This document shows positions 32,401-39,624 of a DNA stretch of 64,000 nt, piece by piece. Within the stretch, counting starts at the first letter, position 1. Each line of letters starts with the position of its first letter. A program made the translations under genes and the position numbers. Location: assembly GCA_964036045.1 (NCBI GenBank), contig OZ038379.1:182967315-183031314 (forward strand), in the 5' to 3' direction. This stretch comes from Eutreptiella sp. 'Long Island Sound 2002'. Lineage: Eukaryota > Euglenozoa > Euglenophyceae > Eutreptiales > Eutreptiaceae. The notes beneath the pieces are model-generated. The model was given only the letters and a program-made list of their open reading frames with translations. It had not been told where the DNA came from and ran no database searches.

Positions 32401-32424
32401 GTCACGCCCCCACCTTCTCAGTAG
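11399..32424 (+). CDS. cobT: Nicotinate-nucleotide:DMB phosphoribosyltransferase (9-exon model)
   Basis: CobT transfers the phosphoribosyl group of nicotinate mononucleotide to dimethylbenzimidazole, giving alpha-ribazole phosphate for the lower loop of cobalamin. The model joins 11399-11490, 11612-11700, 11796-11856, 11933-12002, 13412-13513, 21245-21359, 24595-24749, 29626-29851 and 32111-32424, giving 407 residues. All eight introns are GT-AG and every junction keeps phase. Motifs in model numbering: VVDVGIDGD (110-118), NGTQNF..GPAMT (141-153), GELGIGNTT (186-194), GRGTG (213-217) with Lys226, [11 protein letters not shown] (279-289), VDGFIST across the exon 8/9 junction (302-308) and LGEGTGA (368-374). 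Glu187, Lys226 and Glu370 occupy the positions of the family's active-site residues; Glu370 matches the proposed catalytic base. The C-terminal half is about 40 residues longer than bacterial enzymes between the first and last of these. Exons 5-9 are firm and exons 1-4 provisional. Repeat-filled introns make this a nuclear gene, not bacterial contamination. Confidence 0.85.
11612..11700 (+). CDS. cobT: cobT exon 2 (provisional)
   Basis: Bounded by a textbook acceptor (TTTTTATTTTTCAG) and a donor AAAG|GTATAT. In the phase set by exon 1 it reads [12 protein letters not shown]..., which sits where bacterial CobT has PPGSLGRLE. The spacing from GRL to the following VFA (28 residues) is close to the family's. 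Similarity beyond GRL is weak. Confidence 0.4.
11796..11856 (+). CDS. cobT: cobT exon 3 (provisional)
   Basis: Acceptor TGTTTGCAAG, donor TTT|GTAAGT. Joined to exon 2 it gives Val-Phe-Ala at the place of the family's VFAADHGV segment, but the conserved Asp-His-Gly is not present (NTESV instead). The split Val codon (G|TA) supports the junction. Either the N-terminal half has diverged strongly or the true exon differs. Confidence 0.4.
11933..12002 (+). CDS. cobT: cobT exon 4 (provisional)
   Basis: Acceptor CTTTGGGTGTCTCAG, donor AGG|GTAAGG. It enters in the phase left by exon 3 and exits in phase 0, which is what exon 5 needs. The distance from VFA to VVDVG in the joined product (about 50 residues) matches the family, although the Gln-Met-Val and Gly-Ala-Ala-Ile motifs are not recognisable. 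Confidence 0.4.
12178..12425. repeat. (CCAT)n microsatellite in cobT intron 4
   Basis: Preceded by five AACAAA/AAAAC pentamers (about 12159-12180). A long CCAT array follows, with CCTC, GCAT and CAGC variants. Open frames through it are artefacts. Confidence 0.9.
12507..12998 (-). pseudogene. Truncated reverse transcriptase fragment (second copy)
   Basis: On the minus strand this encodes the region just before the RT core. [37 protein letters not shown] and ALVKLF match the + strand element at about 8110-8310. A one-base frame change near 12575-12585 switches to [20 protein letters not shown], which aligns with the + strand FANILNMAYEQWPEETRQVL. Similarity stops at about 12507. Unlike the + strand copy, it keeps GVDGV where that copy has GVDCT. 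It lies between two (CCAT)n arrays inside a cobT intron. Confidence 0.75.
13063..13275. repeat. (CCAT)n then (ATTC)n microsatellite
   Basis: CCAT arrays with CCGT and CCCT variants run to about 13200, followed by ATTC/GTTC units around 13245-13275. Together with the array at 12178 they bracket the minus-strand RT fragment. Confidence 0.88.
13412..13513 (+). CDS. cobT: cobT exon 5
   Basis: Acceptor GTTTGTGTCTACAG, donor CACAAG|GTCTGT, phase 0 at both ends, 34 codons. It reads [19 protein letters not shown], matching the family strand 'rVVDvGvdgd' that precedes the variable loop before the GT.nf...AMT segment. Confidence 0.8.
13666..13848. mobile_element. 183-bp hAT-like MITE
   Basis: Begins CAGGCCTGTG and ends CACAGCCCTG; the inverted ends agree at 9 of 10 bases. 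Flanks CCTAAAGG (13658-13665) and CCTTAAAG (13849-13856) agree at 6 of 8, consistent with an aged 8-bp target duplication. The CAGRG start and the 8-bp duplication are hAT characteristics. The interior holds two long C tracts and no coding. Confidence 0.55.
13986..14186 (+). pseudogene. Gag-like fragment of an LTR retrotransposon
   Basis: A 66-codon open stretch includes [20 protein letters not shown], which resembles the N-terminal helix region of Ty3/gypsy-type Gag (F.G....FL.WL..L). The frame ends at 14184-14186. A further coding-like piece in the same frame ([17 protein letters not shown], about 14205-14257) may continue it. No protease, RT or LTR was found nearby. A cobT N-terminal exon (SLGRLEELA) was considered and seems less likely. 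Confidence 0.35.
14880..17605. repeat. ~1-kb tandem repeat, about 2.5 copies, cobT intron 5
   Basis: The anchor GAATATTGG(G/A)ACCGAGCTGG occurs at 14903, 16055 and 17038. Between anchors the same order recurs: an ATTTTTGACCCATTTTTGG block, GAGGGGTGGAAACCAC, CACACCCATAGGTA and CCATTTCGCGCGTGCT. Units differ by substitutions and by a gctgctgctt microsatellite near 15926-15966. Nothing coding is supported. Confidence 0.8.
16021..17060. repeat. Two hairpins with 13-bp arms
   Basis: CCACCAGCTCGGT (16021-16033) pairs with ACCGAGCTGGTGG (16066-16078). The same pair recurs at 17009-17021 and 17048-17060. In the first unit only the right arm is present. They sit at the junctions of the 1-kb tandem units and could be old element ends. 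Confidence 0.6.
17606..19680. repeat. 42-bp minisatellite with ~1.25-kb duplication
   Basis: Units such as GTGCACAGG..GGGGAACC followed by TGTCCCTCCGCCCTGTGCTG repeat every 42 bp. The whole block is duplicated: the segment starting at about 17606 recurs from about 18855 (offset 1,249 bp), including a unique non-minisatellite piece with the GTTCCCCCCGCTCCTCC word (about 17757 and 19009). Because 42 is a multiple of three, long frames stay open on both strands, including one of 706 codons on the minus strand. Confidence 0.85.
19975..20300. repeat. ~125-bp tandem repeat, about three copies
   Basis: Copies begin CCCCTCG(G/A/C)TT..TAACAGGGCGGG and carry a gctgcggtgcagctgc-type core, at about 19973, 20102 and 20231. 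They are GC-rich, diverged and non-coding. Confidence 0.6.
20301..21244. other. Intron 5 end, C-homopolymer-rich
   Basis: At least eight C runs of 9-15 bases and one G run of nine separate GC-rich unique sequence. Overlapping frames carry polyproline artefacts. Nothing else is supported. Confidence 0.5.
20660..20690. repeat. (CAAAT)n microsatellite
   Basis: About six CAAAT pentamers. Confidence 0.9.
21245..21359 (+). CDS. cobT: cobT exon 6
   Basis: Starts after GTCACAAAAG with GTC GCA AAC GGG. It encodes [18 protein letters not shown], the family's GT(r)NF..(G/E)PAMT motif, followed by a helix [18 protein letters not shown]. Donor GCAG|GTGCCA leaves phase 1. The 7.7-kb intron before it contains the MITE, the 1-kb tandem repeat and the minisatellite. 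Confidence 0.85.
21360..24594. other. cobT intron 6
   Basis: A 3.2-kb intron, donor GTGCCA and acceptor CCCCTCAG, with many C/G homopolymers. Between about 22335 and 22870 the hexamer GGATCC or a near match recurs six times (see findings). No coding region or transposon could be identified. Confidence 0.5.
24595..24749 (+). CDS. cobT: cobT exon 7 (GELGIGNTT motif)
   Basis: Acceptor AACCTGCCCCTCAG. With the G left by exon 6, the split codon gives Asp, followed by [18 protein letters not shown], the most conserved segment of CobT (usually GEMGIGNTT), which binds the NaMN phosphoribosyl group. Further on come [10 protein letters not shown] and a Lys 39 residues after the motif Glu, the spacing known from bacterial CobT. 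Donor GCGCAG|GTGGCT, phase 0. Confidence 0.92.
24750..26890. other. cobT intron 7, proximal part
   Basis: GC-rich unique sequence with C/G homopolymers. No recognisable gene. GGCTTTGGGCTTTGGGCTTT triplication is at about 26718-26740. CCAGTCCCAAGGGG at 26705-26718 recurs at 29190-29203, on the far side of the tandem array. Confidence 0.45.
26905..29178. repeat. ~400-bp tandem array, about six copies, cobT intron 7
   Basis: The segment GGACCACACGGCCAGCGATC starts at about 27153, 27552, 27951, 28352, 28740 and 29141 (steps 399-401 bp, one of 388). Each unit also contains GGTTCCC..GTTGGCGACGTCA, CTGGAAAGAAAGAAACTGGG and a variable G run. Copies are very similar, implying recent amplification or homogenisation. 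Confidence 0.9.
28680..28753 (-). ncRNA. tRNA-like A/B-box segment in each 400-bp unit
   Basis: On the minus strand TGGTCCAGCGG (28735-28745) matches the pol III A-box consensus TRGYNNARNNG, and GGTTCGAATCC (28692-28702) is a perfect B box, with tRNA-like spacing of about 32 bp between them. Between them ACACG/CGTGT can pair as an anticodon-type stem, but the loop is nine bases and the T and acceptor stems do not close. This is therefore a tRNA-derived sequence, not a functional tRNA. Equivalent segments occur in the other copies with small changes in the B box (for example at 27104, 27505, 27905, 28303 and 29090). Confidence 0.5.
29197..29440. mobile_element. Partial second copy of the 767-bp MITE
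   Basis: TGTCTATTTTTTTCGAC, GGTGAAAGGCGCCTAGG, CGTGATCAGCCTTAATCTC and CACGTGTCACCGCACG follow in the same order as at 2280-2432, with about 15-20 % difference by eye. The left part of the element is missing, and the right end (GGGCGACCTCGTGCC) is diverged from GGGCGTGCCACCTTATGCC. Confidence 0.7.
29626..29851 (+). CDS. cobT: cobT exon 8
   Basis: Acceptor CGTGTCCCGCAG, donor GGACG|GTATGC, phase 1 exit. It begins [13 protein letters not shown] and ends [13 protein letters not shown]...AVLVD, the family's [11 protein letters not shown]...PV(V/L)DG strand. The part before GGLEI is about 20 residues longer than in bacteria. The 4.9-kb intron before it holds the 400-bp tandem array. Confidence 0.9.
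29852..32110. other. cobT intron 8
   Basis: A 2.26-kb intron (GTATGC...TCTCAG). It contains a T-rich ~60-bp duplication (about 30310-30420), three 21-bp units of CATCGGTTACCCACCAACCGC type (about 30435-30485), and three related palindromes at 31370, 31428 and 31964. No other gene is seen. Confidence 0.55.
32111..32424 (+). CDS. cobT: cobT exon 9, C-terminal end
   Basis: Acceptor CCTTTTGTCTCAG. The leading GA completes the Gly codon left by exon 8, restoring DGFIST. It continues with [20 protein letters not shown] (family 'lapeardyl..sH.SaE') and [16 protein letters not shown], holding the catalytic Glu. It ends at TAG 32422-32424, where family members end. About 15 extra residues separate SAE from the LGEGTGA block. 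Confidence 0.92.
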
Positions 32425-33869
32425 TGTGCTTCTGCACTCCATGGCGATCGATGATCTGCCCTGCACGGCTGTGTTTTCAACTTGCCTATGCATATGCATC
32501 TGTGGCGTGACCTCCCACAATCATTTTCAAGCTGCACGTTTCTCAATCCCATCAATGATTTCCTTTGAAATCAGCACTTGAGATTGACAATAGCCTCAGG
32601 TTTAAGCCTCGGCCCCCAAAGAGACCCTGTGGTATCCCTGCCAGATGTCTGTGTTTATGGGAACAGCAGTTTGCGAGGGGTGAAGAGGGGATTGCATCCG
32701 GCTGAACACAAATGGATGAAGGCATGGCATGGTTTATCCATCCATCCCTCCATCCATTTATTCGTTTGGTTTGCTGCTTAGCCTCTGCTTTCTGTGATCC
32801 AATTTTGTCCGACATGAGCAGCACTCGCATGTTTCCATTTTTGGATGGGAGAATGGGGTTGGGCCGAGGTGTTGTGGGTAGGGGTTTCTCGGTTTTCTAC
32901 AAACACTTGTTTGGTTCCGTTATCAGTTGGGCAACTGATCTTTTTGCTCTATGTGTGGCCAAACCTCAAATGCCTTCGCTCAATGAATGCCTGTTGCGTC
33001 ACCCCTGCCAGGGTACCCTCGCACACAAGTGCTTTGATTGGGAAATGGTTTTGCCTTTTTATGGACAGTATAAGCTTTGAACGTCTAATTTTCTCCAGGT
33101 AAGTCTCAGGTTCCTATTCTTTCCTCGGTAGCCCAGCTCGGTGCTGTCCAAACTGCTCGGCTGAATGTGTCTTTTTGATCCCAACGGATATCACCCTGAT
33201 GTCAGAATACCAAATTGGCGTTGGCCCAGCCCAATACTAGGATCCAAGCAGTTTAATGAACAAGTGGGTTGCACCCAAAGCATCTTTCTGACAAATGCTT
33301 GAACTGTGATGCTGTGAGGAACCGTTCTTTGTAGCAGGCATCTTTGCAACAAGGGGGTTTATGACATCAACAAACTGCTTTTTCTTGACTTTGACTCAAT
33401 TTTTTTTCAGATGGCAATGGCTCAAATTTTTTCCTTCTGTTTTCCAGATTATTTGTGTAACAAAAGGCTTTTACGCTTGAACGAATATTCCCCTTTTCTG
33501 CCATTTCCAAAAAGCAGGGAGGGGAATTGAAGTACATTTGGTCCATGAATGATGCCATTGAATGGAATATGTGGACATCTCATTGTTGCTTACTTTTTAT
33601 GAGCTGTGACATTTGGGACAGATTTATCGCAGTCATCGTGAGGCTTGCTGGTTGTGCCTCTTGTCTGTAGGTAACATTTTTGTTCAAGGGGTGGTGTGAA
33701 ATCCGGGGGCTGTGCCTCACCACATGGCTATGTGGCACATCTTGATTACATCTTGCATGACCTGTTGCATCTTCCTGACATGTGCATGCCCCACTCACAC
33801 CCAAGGGCAAGGCATGCAGAAAATCATGCCAGTCCTCCCAGTCTGCCCAGTGGGGTTGTTGGCACAATT
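32425..33869. other. Downstream of cobT, no recognised gene
   Basis: Likely begins with the cobT 3' untranslated region. A short frame ATG..., at about 33062, ends in a good donor (CTCCAG|GTAAGT, 33098-33104), so an exon of another gene is possible. No partner exon or family could be identified. A short CCAT tract lies at 32738-32757. Confidence 0.4.
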
Positions 33870-36800
33870 CTGTAGCCTAGGGTTGGGGTTCGAATTCGCA
33901 CGAATTCGAATTCGGTACGGATTCCCTCGAATTCGGAGGGCAATTCTATTGCCTTCGGCAAGTCCACCTCGCAGAGAATCTACCGCGAGCAACACACACC
34001 CAAAATAGGGTGGAAACTACATAAATACCGGCTAAAACATGCTTTACATACCTTGGATGATCATTTTAGGTGATCACGGTATCAAAAAAAAAAGTTTCGA
34101 AAACTTCGATTTTTGAGCTGCCCAGGGTGAAAAACTGCACTAGCAAGTTGTGTACCAATCCCTTGGGAGACCCCCCCCCCCCACCCCCGGGACCTAATAC
34201 CCAAATAGGGTGAAAAAGATGTACATACGGCCTAAAATATGCTTTACATACCTTGGATGATCCTTTTAGGTGGTCACAATATCAGAAAAACAAGTTTCAA
34301 AAACTTCGATTTTTCAGCTGTCCACGGTGACAAACTGCATAAGCAGGTTGTGTACCAATCCCTTGGGAGACCCCCCCCCCCCCTGGACCTAATACCCAAA
34401 TGGGGTGAAAAACACGTAAATACGGCCTAAAACATGCTTTACATACCTTGGATGGTCATTTTAGGTGATCACGGTATCACAAAAAAAAGTTTCAAAAACT
34501 TCCATTTTTGAGCTGTCCGGGTTGAAAAACTGCATAAGCAGGTTGTGTACCAATCCCCTAGGAGCCCCCCCCCCCCCCCCGACCTGGTTCCCAAATAGGG
34601 TGAAAAACAGGTAAATGCGGCCTAAAACATGCTTTACATACCTTGGGTGGTCATTTTGGGTGGTCACAATATCAAAAAAACAAGTTTCGAAAACTTTCAT
34701 TTTTGAGCTGTCCGGGTTGAAAAACTGCATAAGCAGGTTGTGCACCCGTCCCTTGGAAGACCCCCCCCCCCCGACCTGATACCCAAATGGGGTGAAAAAC
34801 ACGTAAATATGGCCTAGAACATGCTTTACATAGCTTGGATGGTCATTTTGGGTGGTCACAATATCAAAAAAACAAGTTTCGAAAACTTCGATTTTTGAGC
34901 TGCCTCGGGTGAAAAACTGCATTAGCAGGTTGTGTACTGGCCCATTCACTAGGCCATTATTGGTGGAAACAGTCATTTCGCGTCTTTGGCACGGGTTGTG
35001 GACGGCCCCAGGCAAGGCTAGAGACTGCAAAAAACGTCCTTCCGTATCCTAGTAGGCATATACTGTCACAACATCCCCACTTGCACCCCTCAGAGTAGGT
35101 ACCACGGGGTCACCGAGGTCGACGAACATAGCAAAAATGGCTGAAAAGTGCATAAACTGCATTAGCGCTCGTCCCACTCCGCCCCATACAAACCCCATAG
35201 AGTCGGGACCCGGAAAAACTTTTTCGGCTCAAAATCGAAAAAAAACCAAAAGATTCATGATTTTCGACCCAAAAAAAGGGGGGGTCATTTTTTGACCCCC
35301 CCGCCACCCCCCCCCCTCCCTCAAAACCTGAAAAAAGTGGGTTTCAAGTGGGGGGGGTCCGGACCGAAAACTCATTGGGGGATGCGTTTACTGGACAAAA
35401 TAATGATTTTACAAGGGGTTAAACTAACAATTCAACCCCTTGGGGTAGGGTACGCGAATAGCCCCGAAATGGCCAAAATGGGGGGGTATGTGGCGTTTTC
35501 CCCTATATACGCCTGCCTGGCTTTGATCTAACAACCTCTGCGAGGTGATTGTACAAATTCTCATTATGATCCTATTGAAATCAAATTGTATTGCCTTCGG
35601 CAAGTCCACCTCGCAGAGAATCTACTCCAAGCAACACACACCCTAAATACGGTAAAAATATATGCTTTACATAGCTTGGATGGTCATTTTAGGTGATCAC
35701 AATATCAAAAAATCAACCTTCGAAAACTTCGATTTTTGAGCTGCCCAGGGTGAAAAGCTGCATAAGCAGGTTGTGTACCAATCCCGTTTGACCCCCCCCC
35801 CCCGCCCAATACCCAAATAGGGAGAAGAACAGGAAAATACGGCCTAAAACATGCTTTACATAGCTTGGATGGTCATTTTAGGTGGTCACAATATCAAAAA
35901 AACAACCTTCGAAAACTTCGATTTTTGAGCTGTCCAGGGTGAAAAACTGCATAGGCAGGTTGTGTACCAATCCCTTGGGAGCCCCCCCCCCCCCCCCGGA
36001 CCTAATACCTAAATCGGGTGAAAACCACGTAAATACGGCCTAAAACATCCTTTACATACCTTGGATGGTCATTTTAGGTGGTCACAATATCAAAAAAACA
36101 AGTTTCGAAAATATCGATTTTTGAGCTGTACAAGGTGAAAAACTGCATAAGCAGGTTGTGTCCCGGCCCATTCACGAGGCCCTTTTTGGTGGAAACAGCC
36201 ATTTCGCGTCTTTGGCACGCGTTGTAAACGGCCCTAAGCAAGGCTAGAGACTGCACAAAACGTCCTTCTGTATCCTAGTAGGCATATACTGTCACAACAT
36301 CCCCACTCACACCCCTCAGAGTGGGTATCACAGGCCCACCGAGGTCGCCAAAACCGCCAACATAGCAAAAATGGCTGAAAAGTGCATAAACTGCATAAGC
36401 GCTCGTCCCACTCCGCCCCATACAAACCCCATAGAGTCGGGACCCGGAAAAACTTTTTCGGCTCAAAATCGAAAAAAACCAAAAGATTCATGATTTTCGA
36501 CCCAAAAAAAGGGGGGGTCATTTTTTGACCCCCCCGCCACCCCCCCCCACCCCCACCCCCCCCCCCTCCCTCAAAACCTGAAAAAAGTGGGTTTCAAGTG
36601 GGGGGGGTCTGGGGGGGTCCGGACCGAAAACTCATTGGGGGATGCGTTTATTGGACAAAATAATGATTTTACAAGGGGTTAAACTAACAATTCAACCCCT
36701 TGGGGTAGGGTACGCGAATAGCCCCAAAATGGCCAAAATGGGGGGGTATGTGGCGTTTTCCCCTATATACGCCTGCCTGGCTTTGATCTAACAACCTCTG

Positions 36801-37619
36801 CGAGGTGATTGTACAAATTCTCATTATGATCCTATTGAAATCAAATTGTATTGCCTTCGGCAAGTCCACCTCGCAGAGAATCTACTCCAAGCAACACACA
36901 CCCTAAATACGGTAAAAATATATGCTTTACATAGCTTGGATGGTCATTTTAGGTGATCACAATATCAAAAAATCAACCTTCGAAAACTTCGATTTTTGAG
37001 CTGCCCAGGGTGAAAAGCTGCATAAGCAGGTTGTGTACCAATCCCGTTTGACCCCCCCCCCCCCCCCCGCCCAATACCCAAATAGGGAGAAGAACAGGAA
37101 AATACGGCCTAAAACATGCTTTACATAGCTTGGATGGTCATTTTAGGTGGTCACAATATCAAAAAAACAACCTTCGAAAACTTCGATTTTTGAGCTGTCC
37201 AGGGTGAAAAACTGCATAGGCAGGTTGTGTACCAATCCCTTGGGAGCCCCCCCCCCCCCCCCCCCCGGACCTAATACCTAAATCGGGTGAAAACCACGTA
37301 AATACGGCCTAAAACATCCTTTACATACCTTGGATGGTCATTTTAGGTGGTCACAATATCAAAAAAACAAGTTTCGAAAATATCGATTTTTGAGCTGTAC
37401 AAGGTGAAAAACTGCATAAGCAGGTTGTGTCCCGGCCCATTCACGAGGCCCTTTTTGGTGGAAACAGCCATTTCGCGTCTTTGGCACGCGTTGTAAACGG
37501 CCCTAAGCAAGGCTAGAGACTGCACAAAACGTCCTTCTGTATCCTAGTAGGCATATACTGTCACAACATCCCCACTCACACCCCTCAGAGTGGGTATCAC
37601 AGGCCCACCGAGGTCGCCA

Positions 37620-39624
37620 TGGTCGTGGGTATAAAACCACCCCCAAATGGGGGATAAAACCACCCCCAACCCCCTTTTTGGCCATTTTTGACCCCTGGGG
37701 TGGTTTTATGCCACCTGGGGGTGGTTTTATCCCCCCTTTTGCAGGGGTGGGTTTATCCCCCCATAGGGGTGGTTTTATCCCCCGATTTGGTCATTGGGGG
37801 GGGGTTTATCACTCCTTTGGGGTGGTTTTATCCCCCATTTCTGGTGATTTTATCCCCTTATTGGCCAGGGGGGGGGGTTGGCCGATCTCAATGTGAACCA
37901 GGAAACTCAGTCCCGGAAGACAGACAGACGCACAGTGCACTCTTCAGCCTGCTTTGCTTTAGATTGTTTTGCTTTGCTTTGCTGTGTACTACCCCCCCCC
38001 CCGTGCCTAGGAACCGCCTTGTGCAAGAACCGCCCCCTGGTTCCGCAGTCGAATGCTCACACAACTTTTTTTACCAGTGGATATTGGGTTTTCCATGGTT
38101 GTGGTGGATGTAGGACGGCTATTCAGGTGTGCAGGACATCATTTCATGTGTGTTGCTACGGGTCCCCCCTATCAGTCACTGACAGGCGCACATACCCCTT
38201 AAACCCCTCCCCCCTGCTCTCGACCCCTTCCCCGAAGCAACCAGCCCCAACAAGAAACAAACAAAAGTCAGTTAAACACAGGGGGCCACTGACAGCACCG
38301 CTTTGCAAGTTTATTTTTTCATTTTTGGCGAACCATCCTTTCTTAGTTAAACAGGTGCTGTTTGATGGCTGGGTGCCTGGGCAGGCAGGTTTCACCTTCT
38401 TGCCCACCTGGGGGGAGAGGAGAGGACGCCCAGGCACTCAAGGGGTCCGAGAGAGCAGGGTGGGATATAAAAATATAAACCTGTAAGTTCCTCTCCTGCC
38501 CTCTTGCCTGGGCCACCCCGCCTTCTTGCCCCCTGCCCTCGGGTTCCACACATTTTTGGACTTCAACAGGTCAGGGATGTTGCAGACATGAAATTTTTCT
38601 GTGCCGTGTCTGTGTTACTTGTGTTACTGAAGGTCATCTGGCCCCAAGGGGCAGTAGAGACAGGAATTCAGGATGGTTTATCACAGGAAGAAGAGTTTCA
38701 CGTCTCAGCCAGTTGAACAGTAGATCATCCCATGCACGTTGGAAGGCACACTACAGCCTAGTCAACTGAGATTCACTCCTTGGGTGTTCATTTGTCAACG
38801 CACCCCGTTCTGCACCCTGCTTTACTTCCAGAGAATGTGTCATGAGTCAGGGATCAAGGATGAGGGAATCAGGGATCATCCAGGTGCCAGGGAGGGATTT
38901 TTGTTTGTGTCGCTGGTTGGCAAAGCATCTGTATTATTATTCCGCAAGCTGTTCACACGTCCTGCTCAAGCACAAAGGAAGAAGTCCTGGTGACCACACA
39001 CAACGAGCACAGTGGAAGACACATGAAAGACTTGTATGGAGTTGGGGGGGGGGCGGGGGGGGGGGCTAATGCAGAGGGCTGGCCCTGGAGGGGGCTACTG
39101 CACAGAAGGCCTGAATCTTCGTCCGATACCAATTCATTGATGGAATCAGCATCGGCTTAGGGCCTGCAGGCTTTCCGTGCCCTGAGGCAAAGTTGTGGAA
39201 TTGTTGCTGCTCAGTCAGAACCTGGTATGACAGGGATGACCCGGCTCCAGGAGGTTTTTGTTATGGAGGGGTTTGTAAGTGTGTGGATATCATGCTATCA
39301 AGCCATATAAGTATCGTTTCGCACATTGCACTCTTCAGATTTCTTTGGTTTAGATTGTTTTGCTTTGTTTTGCCCTGTTGTGTCATTTTATGCTTTGGTG
39401 GCATAAAACCACCTTGGGGTGGTTTTATCCCCCCGAAGGGGGTGGTTTTAACAAGGGGGGGTGGTTTTATCCCCCATAAGGGGTGGTTATATCCCCCCAA
39501 AGGGGTGGTTTTATCCCCCAAAAGGGGTGGTTTTATCCCCCATAAAAGTGGGAATAAAACCACCCGGGGTGGTTTTAAGGGTGGTTTTATCCCCCATTTG
39601 GGGGTGGTTTTATGCCCGGGACCA
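37620..39624. mobile_element. 2,005-bp TIR element with perfect 10-bp TSD
   Basis: Starts TGGTCGTGGGTATAAAACC and ends with the complement of TGGTCCCGGGCATAAAACC. The inverted ends match almost without change for about 46 bp, including ACCCCCAAATGGGGGATAAA. It is flanked by GAGGTCGCCA at 37610-37619 and 39625-39634; the unoccupied satellite monomers have this 10-mer once. Both flanks carry subterminal modules of GGGGTGGTTTTATCCCCC type, about 7 on the left and 10 on the right. There is no transposase. The 10-bp duplication suggests a Mutator-like (MULE) origin, by inference. Confidence 0.85.
38588..38716 (+). CDS. Small ORF with signal-peptide-like N-terminus
   Basis: A 42-codon ATG-to-TGA frame inside the TIR element, reading MKFFCAVSVLLVLLKVIWPQ at its start. 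A hydrophobic core of about 12 residues after a Lys looks like a secretory signal, followed by an acidic tail (SQEEE). No family is recognised. It may be a fragment of a host gene carried by a non-autonomous MULE-type element, or chance. The second copy of this region falls in the assembly gap. Confidence 0.25.
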   Translation: MKFFCAVSVLLVLLKVIWPQGAVETGIQDGLSQEEEFHVSAS

